In this document: positions 58,480-64,000 of the stretch, one piece after another
How positions within the stretch are numbered: the first letter of the stretch is position 1
Layout: each line of letters opens with the position of its first letter
From: Ostreococcus lucimarinus CCE9901
Taxonomy: Eukaryota; Chlorophyta; Mamiellophyceae; Mamiellales; Bathycoccaceae
Direction: 5' to 3'
Length of the DNA: 64,000 bases
Assembly: GCF_000092065.1 (NCBI RefSeq)
Contig: NC_009367.1
Span: forward strand, 372,001-436,000
Notes under the pieces: generated by a model
Databases searched by the model: none
What the model saw: only the letters and a program-made list of their open reading frames with translations
What the model was told of the DNA's origin: nothing
Translations under genes and position numbers: made by a program

Positions 58480-61110
58480 ATGGCGTCCGAGTCGCGCGCG
58501 CGAGCGCCGATCGCGCGCGCGAGGCGCGAAACGTTGAAGAAGATGCCGCGGTCGAGTCGAGCGAAGCGGCGTCGCGGCGTCGCGGCGACGGCGCTCGCGC
58601 GCGCGCTGATCGCGGCGTCGTGGTCGTGCGTCGTCGCGCTGCGCCCGGGGGCGTCGATGTCGATCGACTGCGTGACGCCCGAGGTCGGGCCGGCGGTGGG
58701 CGGGACGCTGGTGACGCTCGCGGGCGAGGGGTACGGCGGGAGCGCGGACGCGGCGTGCGCGTTCGACGACGCCGTCGTCGCGCCGACGTCGAAGGGGACG
58801 CAGAGCGGGCACGCGACGATGGTGTGCCTGAGCCCGAGGCACGCGGACGATCGAGGAGGGTTCGTGAGCGTGGGGCTGACGCTGCGAAGGGCGAACCGAG
58901 CGGCGACGACGGCGCCGATGAATGAAAACGGCGAGACGTTTAATTTCGCGAAACAGATGTCGGTGACGAACGCGTACCCGACGGACGCGCCGGAGATCGG
59001 GGGAGAGGTGTTTTATTTGCAAGGGAAGCACTTGCACGAGGCGGTGAGCGTGCGATGGACGAAGCCGGTGACGCACGTGGGGGTGGACGTGGTGTCGAGC
59101 GCGTTGATTCGATGCGAGACGCCGCCGCTGACGAGCGGGGAGATTTCGTCCATGGTGATCGCGACGTTCACGGCGTCGCAGAGCGAGTACGACGCGAATG
59201 CGCTCGCGGCGACGACGGCGAATCAGACGGTTTCCATACCTCCGCGATCGCGCGGAGTGTTGGGATTTGTGTTGGAGACGAATGACTTTTCGCTCACGAG
59301 CGCCACGTCGAGCGTCAACGTCACGGGCGGCACGCCCGTGTTGGTCACGGGGAACGGTTTTAGCACCGTCGGCGGGGAGGACGACGGAGACTTTTTGAGT
59401 TGCTTCTTTGGCACGATAGGCCCCATCGACGCGCGCGTGACGGCGTCGAAGACGGCGACGTGCTACTCGCCCGCGCGCGCGGCGGCGGCGAGCGTGCCGT
59501 TGCGCTTGGGCATCGGCAACGGTCGCTTCGTACTCACGACGACCGTGAACGTGGCGTTTACCGAAACAACGCGACAGACAACCGACCCACTTGAGCCCGC
59601 GGAAGAGGCACAGAGCTTGGTGGTGATGAATCCGACGCTAGACGTCGCGAGCGGCGCGACGCCGTTTGACGTCGTCCTCGGCGGCAATTTCTTCGTTAGA
59701 GGTTCAGGTTTTTCTTTCGATTATGATGACGGTTGCGTGTGCACCTATCCCGATGCCTCGACTTCACGATTGGTGTACGTATCTAGCGCTATCGCGCGGT
59801 GTTTGGACACCCCGACTTGGACATCGGGAGAGGTGAAAATTAGCTGTAGCGCCGACGCGAACGCGGTGGTTCGCTCCGTGTACGTCGCCCCCGTGGCGGT
59901 GCCAACGATCACGAGCGTGGACGTGCTGACGATCACGCATCAGGGTGGCGTGGCGTTACAAGTCACTGGGACGTCGTATCCCGACGAAGGCGAGAGTCGA
60001 GCGTATTCGGGATGTCATTTCGGTGCCGTCGGTCCCGTGCACGCGCGATATATGAGCGGGACAGTTGCCGAATGTGTGACACCGGCGTTGAAGCCGTCGC
60101 AGAGCGCGCTCATGCTCGGGTTCGGGGCGACGGAGTCGGTAGATTTAGTACAGTACGGGTTGACTATTCCAGTCACCGCGGAGACGACGTCGGCGTACGT
60201 CGCGCCGCCGTTGTGGTTGACGCCGGCGACGACATACCTCGCTGCGGCGACGGCGAAAATAATCGTCGGGGATCATCAACAGCTCGGGACGTTGTCCGTG
60301 GGAACTTTGAAGTGCGTGTTCGGTTCAGGAAATTTAAATGCCACTGTCGGTACGTACGTCGCACCCTCAGTGCACTGTCCGACGCCCGCACTCCTGTCCC
60401 CAGGCTTCGTCGTCGTGCGATTGGCGCGCGACGCCGCCGCGGCGTCGCTCGATCCGCCGGCGATTTTGTTAGTCAAGGAAGACCACGCGGTTACTGGCGC
60501 GCATCCGCGCCAGACCTGGGGACCGGTAGACGTGATATCAATCACGGGATCGAATCTCATATCCACGCACGTCGAGGGAACGATAGATTCCGCGAAATCG
60601 CTGTGCGTGTTCGGCGGCGGCGCCGGCGTCTCTGGTGGCGTCGTTGTTTCGAGCGCGTTGATCATGTGCGAGTCTCCGCTCGCAGAGTCCACGGGTGTGG
60701 TCGAGCGTTGGGTGACGCCGTGTTTCGAAGAGTGCGATTCCACCAAAGCATTACCCACCGGATCGACCGCCTCCGCCTCGCACACGCGCGTGGCGTTGAC
60801 GTCCATGGCGCAATCGTACATGTCCGCCGTCGACGCGGCGAGCGGTTGGACATTCGGCGGCACGCCAGTTCGCGCCACGCTCTCCATCGCCGTCGCGAGT
60901 GAGATGCTTACGTGCCACTTTGGTTCCACGCGCGTCCAAGCCCGCCCCGCGGGAGTCGCCGTCGTCGAAACCGTCGCTTCGGCGCAGGGCGAAAACATTG
61001 AAATCGACTGCGTGTCCCCCGCGCGCGAGCGCGGATCCGTCACCGTGTACGCCACCCTGGCGCAATCCCGCGCCCCACTCTTGAGCGGTGTGGCGTTTCT
61101 GTACAAGTAG
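58480..61110 (+). CDS. Secreted IPT/TIG-repeat protein
   Basis: 876 residues from ATG 58480; a second ATG at 58543 (855 residues) sits closer to the signal-peptide-like segment (ATALARALIAASWSCVVALR). The rest is a chain of about seven IPT/TIG immunoglobulin-like modules, each with the pattern P-x-x-GG-x-x-x-x-x-G and a Cys pair ending in CxSP or CxTP: VGPAVGGTLVTLAGEGYGG, TDAPEIGGEVFYLQGKHL, VNVTGGTPVLVTGNGF, THQGGVALQVTGTSYP. No transmembrane helix or kinase domain follows the last module, so it seems secreted or wall/surface associated. It may be part of the naked alga's surface coat; partners are unknown. Divergent from AP-2 alpha, 157 bp apart. Confidence 0.8.
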   Translation: MASESRARAPIARARRETLKKMPRSSRAKRRRGVAATALARALIAASWSCVVALRPGASMSIDCVTPEVGPAVGGTLVTLAGEGYGGSADAACAFDDAVVAPTSKGTQSGHATMVCLSPRHADDRGGFVSVGLTLRRANRAATTAPMNENGETFNFAKQMSVTNAYPTDAPEIGGEVFYLQGKHLHEAVSVRWTKPVTHVGVDVVSSALIRCETPPLTSGEISSMVIATFTASQSEYDANALAATTANQTVSIPPRSRGVLGFVLETNDFSLTSATSSVNVTGGTPVLVTGNGFSTVGGEDDGDFLSCFFGTIGPIDARVTASKTATCYSPARAAAASVPLRLGIGNGRFVLTTTVNVAFTETTRQTTDPLEPAEEAQSLVVMNPTLDVASGATPFDVVLGGNFFVRGSGFSFDYDDGCVCTYPDASTSRLVYVSSAIARCLDTPTWTSGEVKISCSADANAVVRSVYVAPVAVPTITSVDVLTITHQGGVALQVTGTSYPDEGESRAYSGCHFGAVGPVHARYMSGTVAECVTPALKPSQSALMLGFGATESVDLVQYGLTIPVTAETTSAYVAPPLWLTPATTYLAAATAKIIVGDHQQLGTLSVGTLKCVFGSGNLNATVGTYVAPSVHCPTPALLSPGFVVVRLARDAAAASLDPPAILLVKEDHAVTGAHPRQTWGPVDVISITGSNLISTHVEGTIDSAKSLCVFGGGAGVSGGVVVSSALIMCESPLAESTGVVERWVTPCFEECDSTKALPTGSTASASHTRVALTSMAQSYMSAVDAASGWTFGGTPVRATLSIAVASEMLTCHFGSTRVQARPAGVAVVETVASAQGENIEIDCVSPARERGSVTVYATLAQSRAPLLSGVAFLYK

Positions 61111-61206
61111 TTTTAGCTCGTAGCGTCGCGTCGCGGCGACTTCTGTAGCGAGTCCGGTCGAACGAATTCGCGTCTCGCCGCGCGCCGCCCGCCGTCCCGG
61201 CACATC

Positions 61207-61955
61207 ATGGCGTCCCTCGCGCGACCGGGCGTCGCCTACACCCTTCGCGGCGCGTTGTATCTCGCGTTGACCAACCAAACGAATGCGACGCCGCTGACGC
61301 GACTCCGCGGACCCGCGTTCTCGATGCCGGCGTCGTCAAAGTTTCAGTTACTGACCGAGCCCGAGCCGACGGCTGCTGAACTCGTCGACGTCATCGACGC
61401 CTTCTACGACGCGCTGCCGCCCATCGCGAGCAGGTGCGTCGACGCGACCGCGCGCGCGGCTCGATTCCACCCGCGAGCGTCTCTCGCGCTCGATCGGACC
61501 CCGCGCTGACGAAAGAAGTGACTCTGGACGACGCGCGCAGCGGCGAGAGCGACCCGGGCGTCGTCTTCGCGGGATACGGCGAACCGTTGCTGCGCCACGA
61601 CGTGCTGTGCGACGCGCTGCGAGAGATACGAGCGCGAAGACACGGAATCGCGACGCGCGTCGCGACGAATGGACTGGTGGATGTGGCGGTGTGCGACGCG
61701 TTGCGGGACGCCGGATTGCGAAGCGTGACGGTTAACTTTGCGAGCGCGGATCCGGATGAGTACGCGCGAATCATGGCGCCGAGGGACGGAAGGACGCAAG
61801 GAGACGCGTTGGCGTTCATTGAACGATGTAGTGAACTCGGGATGGAGGTAGAGGCGACGACGACGCGAACGCCCGGCGTGGATATCGCTCGCGCCAGAGA
61901 GCTCACGATGGCGCTCGGCGCCAGCGCGTTTCGAGAACGCGAATATTTCCCTTAG
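61207..61955 (+). CDS. Radical-SAM-fold protein lacking the iron-sulfur cysteines
   Basis: Exons 61207-61433 and 61541-61955 (107-nt intron, donor GTGCGT, CTGAC at 61506-61510, acceptor CGCAG, phase 2) give 213 residues. The fold is that of TatD-associated radical SAM proteins: YTLRGALYLALTN at the start, the GGE-like VFAGYGEPLLRHDV, TRVATNGLVDVAVCDALRD, SVTVNFASADPDEYARIM and PGVDIARARELTMALGAS. Where radical SAM enzymes carry CX3CX2C after LY-x-x-x-TN, this protein reads QTNATPLTRLRGP with no Cys, so it should not hold the catalytic 4Fe-4S cluster in the usual way. Function unknown. Confidence 0.75.
61434..61540 (+). other. Intron of the radical-SAM-like gene
   Basis: GTGCGT donor, CTGAC 30 nt before the CAG acceptor; phase 2 join. 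Confidence 0.85.
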
Positions 61956-62007
61956 AGCATTTTCCCTTAGTTTATTGTGAATACGTGTTGTACAACGATG
62001 ATCGAAG

Positions 62008-64000
62008 CTATGTATTGTGCAGTCGCGATCTTTTCGCGGGCGTGAAGTCGTCGGCCAGCTTGCGGACGGGCGCACGATTCGCCAACGGCGTCGACATCGC
62101 GCCGCCGACGGGTGTCGCGGCGACAATTGCTCGCGGTCCCCCGCGCATCGGCGCGGGCGTGGTGCCGCCCATGGGCGTGCATTTCACTATCGCGGGCGTC
62201 GATAGCGCGCGGTTACCGCTCGGTGCGGGCGTGGCGCCACCTTGGAGAGCTGAATGGCGCGTAACGCCGCGAAACGTTTGCGGTCGCGGATGCGCGAACG
62301 TCGGCTTTTTCAAATCTTTGACGGACACCTTGACTTCCTTCGTGTTGTTCCGCCCACGCGCGAGGTGATGCCAGCCCTCGTGCGGTTTCGCCTTAATTTT
62401 GAGCTTCGGCGCCGGTTCTGCGGGTGCGAGTCTTTCCGGTGCTTTCGGCTTTCTTGGTGAGCGCCTGAGCGCGGGCACGGGAGAAAACGGCGTCAACGCG
62501 ACGGCACTTGCGTCGCCGCCGGCGTCGGGTTCCATGGTCAAGCCGAGATCGCGCTGCAACACTCGCAAAGTGTCTGGTATGAATCCGCTATAGTGTGGAG
62601 TCAACTCTGCCGCCATCAACGAGCGCACGCCCTCGACGCCGCAGGGTTGAAGAAGAAAATGAATCTCGTCCACCAACTTTTGCACAGACTTGACGAGTTT
62701 CTTTTGCTCTTTCTTCGAGATGGCGCGCTCTTCGACAGCCTCGCACGCGTCCGCGCCATTCTCATCGCGCACTTGCGTCACTTTGAGAGAAGCCAACTGC
62801 AGCGCGACGTGCATCTGTAATATGAACTCCAGCCGCTTGGCCGCCTTGGATGAGTGTACACCGACGTACTTTGCCTTGAGCTCTTTTGAATTCTTCGCGA
62901 TTGCGCGTTCGAGTCGCTCGACGAGATTATCGTCTTCGTTCGAGCCCACGCTCAAGCGGAATCGATAAATAATCTTGGCAGCGAAATCATGGAGATTCGG
63001 CTCGTTCAATCCGTCCCCACCTTCGAGCGCGCTGAACGTAGCGACGAATGACTCGTATTCCTCGAGCGCCGCCTGTTCGACATCCCCAGTCCATGGCGGC
63101 ACGTCAGCGTCCATTGCAAACACCGTTAGCGTAGACGCGAGCGATCGTCGCGCTCGTGACTTTCGCGGCGGCGAAACAATGCCATTATGGCGTTTGAGCA
63201 TGTCCTTGAACCGTTCATCGAGATTATTCAAGAGTTCGCCCGCGGTGTCTGAAGATTTCGTCGCTTTATCTTCCACGCGACGCAACATTTCTCGAGTCTT
63301 TGGCACCAAATCGCGCGAGCCGTACCAAGCTTCCAACCGAGAGGCATCTTGTTGCACGCCAATTCGCTGGTCCGCGATGAAAGCTTCCTCAAGGGTGTTC
63401 ACATCGACCGGCATCAGCGGCGCACTTGAGCTCTGCGTCGCAGCGTCCATCGACAACACTTGTTGCGTCAACGCTAAAGAATCCTGCGTCGCCGGAGGTG
63501 ACACAATCTTCTCGCGCACGTCTTCGCGAATCTTCGCGAGCAATACGTGCACATTTTCGAGTGACGCTAAACAATCTCGCCTCGACGCGAGTTTAACAAT
63601 TTCGCTCCGAGCGCTCGCTTTCGCTGCCGACGCGCGCGGGCACAGCTCGCCAGGCGTCGTCTTCAGGGAAGTGACGATGAAGGACGAACACGTCAACGGC
63701 TCTAGAATCGCGATCTGCTCGTGTCTCCCAGCATCGCGTCGGACGACTGCGACTGCGTCTTTTAGTACAAGCATCGCCATAAGCGCACGAATCGGCGAGT
63801 CGTCAAAGCACAAAATGGTTTGCGTTTCAACAGCCAGCGCCGCGGCTGAGGGCGCTTCGGCGCGGTCGATGAAACCGACAATGGCAATCGAACCGTCACC
63901 TCGACCATGATATCGCGCTTGATGGGCTTCGCCTAAGCGATGCGCCGATTGCGAGTCTCGAGTCTCGACGATTATGTCCACCGTACTTGTCGACTCCACC
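62008..64000 (-). CDS. Putative Treslin/SLD3-like replication-initiation protein (partial)
   Basis: About 663 residues are visible, open to the right edge of the window, so the N-terminus is missing. An early alpha/beta part (GSIAIVGFIDRAEAPS, HEQIAILEPLTCSSFIVTSL) is followed by a helical region. Residues about 335-490 resemble the Sld3/Treslin domain: KRLEFILQMHVALQLASLK, KLVDEIHFLLQP, LTPHYSGFIPDTLRVLQRDL. CDK-type sites lie around it (SPPRK at 276, TPFSP at 503, RRSPRK at 512), as expected for a protein that binds Dpb11/TopBP1 after CDK phosphorylation to fire origins. The basic tail has repeated ATPxGG and TPAP pieces. Identification is by pattern only and needs a profile search. Confidence 0.45.
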   Translation of the reverse strand, partial: VESTSTVDIIVETRDSQSAHRLGEAHQARYHGRGDGSIAIVGFIDRAEAPSAAALAVETQTILCFDDSPIRALMAMLVLKDAVAVVRRDAGRHEQIAILEPLTCSSFIVTSLKTTPGELCPRASAAKASARSEIVKLASRRDCLASLENVHVLLAKIREDVREKIVSPPATQDSLALTQQVLSMDAATQSSSAPLMPVDVNTLEEAFIADQRIGVQQDASRLEAWYGSRDLVPKTREMLRRVEDKATKSSDTAGELLNNLDERFKDMLKRHNGIVSPPRKSRARRSLASTLTVFAMDADVPPWTGDVEQAALEEYESFVATFSALEGGDGLNEPNLHDFAAKIIYRFRLSVGSNEDDNLVERLERAIAKNSKELKAKYVGVHSSKAAKRLEFILQMHVALQLASLKVTQVRDENGADACEAVEERAISKKEQKKLVKSVQKLVDEIHFLLQPCGVEGVRSLMAAELTPHYSGFIPDTLRVLQRDLGLTMEPDAGGDASAVALTPFSPVPALRRSPRKPKAPERLAPAEPAPKLKIKAKPHEGWHHLARGRNNTKEVKVSVKDLKKPTFAHPRPQTFRGVTRHSALQGGATPAPSGNRALSTPAIVKCTPMGGTTPAPMRGGPRAIVAATPVGGAMSTPLANRAPVRKLADDFTPAKRSRLHNT

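Overview
The window is nuclear DNA of a very compact, GC-rich green picoalga, most probably Ostreococcus or a close mamiellophyte. The evidence is about 40 genes in 64 kb with intergenic gaps often of 50-300 bp, genes on both strands in divergent and convergent pairs, eukaryotic and plant-type products (CYP97, thylakoid-lumen FKBP, plant-type AP-2 alpha, eIF3e, Derlin, OSCA), and a few short introns close to start codons. Six introns could be placed. All begin GTGCGN, end CAG, and carry a CTGAC branch-point-like motif 20-40 nt before the acceptor. All products are inferred from reading the translations; nothing was searched.

Layout. 1-21,230: housekeeping genes: MLH1 (cut by the left edge), an ALKBH8-TRM9 fusion, CS-domain protein, NDRG-like protein, Sen1/UPF1-type helicase, DENN protein, signal peptidase SPC3, tafazzin, CDH1/CCS52, a four-RRM CID-like protein, a TraB protein and a 1016-residue orphan. 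21,230-27,770: a lower-GC island with a different character. It has a COG0523/ZNG1-type zinc metallochaperone and a ZIP transporter in head-to-head orientation. Their shared promoter carries five perfect copies of the plant zinc-deficiency element RTGTCGACAY. The pair is bracketed by two almost identical 228-bp repeats with a tRNA-Asn-like head (a SINE candidate), a MITE-like inverted-repeat element, a GIY-YIG ORF with a lost catalytic Glu, and broken gene remnants. 27,770-64,000: housekeeping genes again: JmjC protein, two mitochondrial carriers, CYP97, PP2C, eIF3e, ERA GTPase, aminopeptidase N (broken by a 1-nt frameshift), DEAD helicase, HACD dehydratase, FKBP, OSCA/TMEM63 channel, Kelch-IQ protein, Derlin, AP-2 alpha, a secreted IPT/TIG protein, a radical-SAM-like protein without the Fe-S cysteines, and a Treslin/SLD3-like protein cut by the right edge.

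The most interesting system is the zinc locus. Import (ZIP) and intracellular zinc allocation (COG0523) share a dense array of bZIP19/23-type operator sites, inside an island rich in mobile-element debris whose flanking repeats themselves carry a copy of the same operator.
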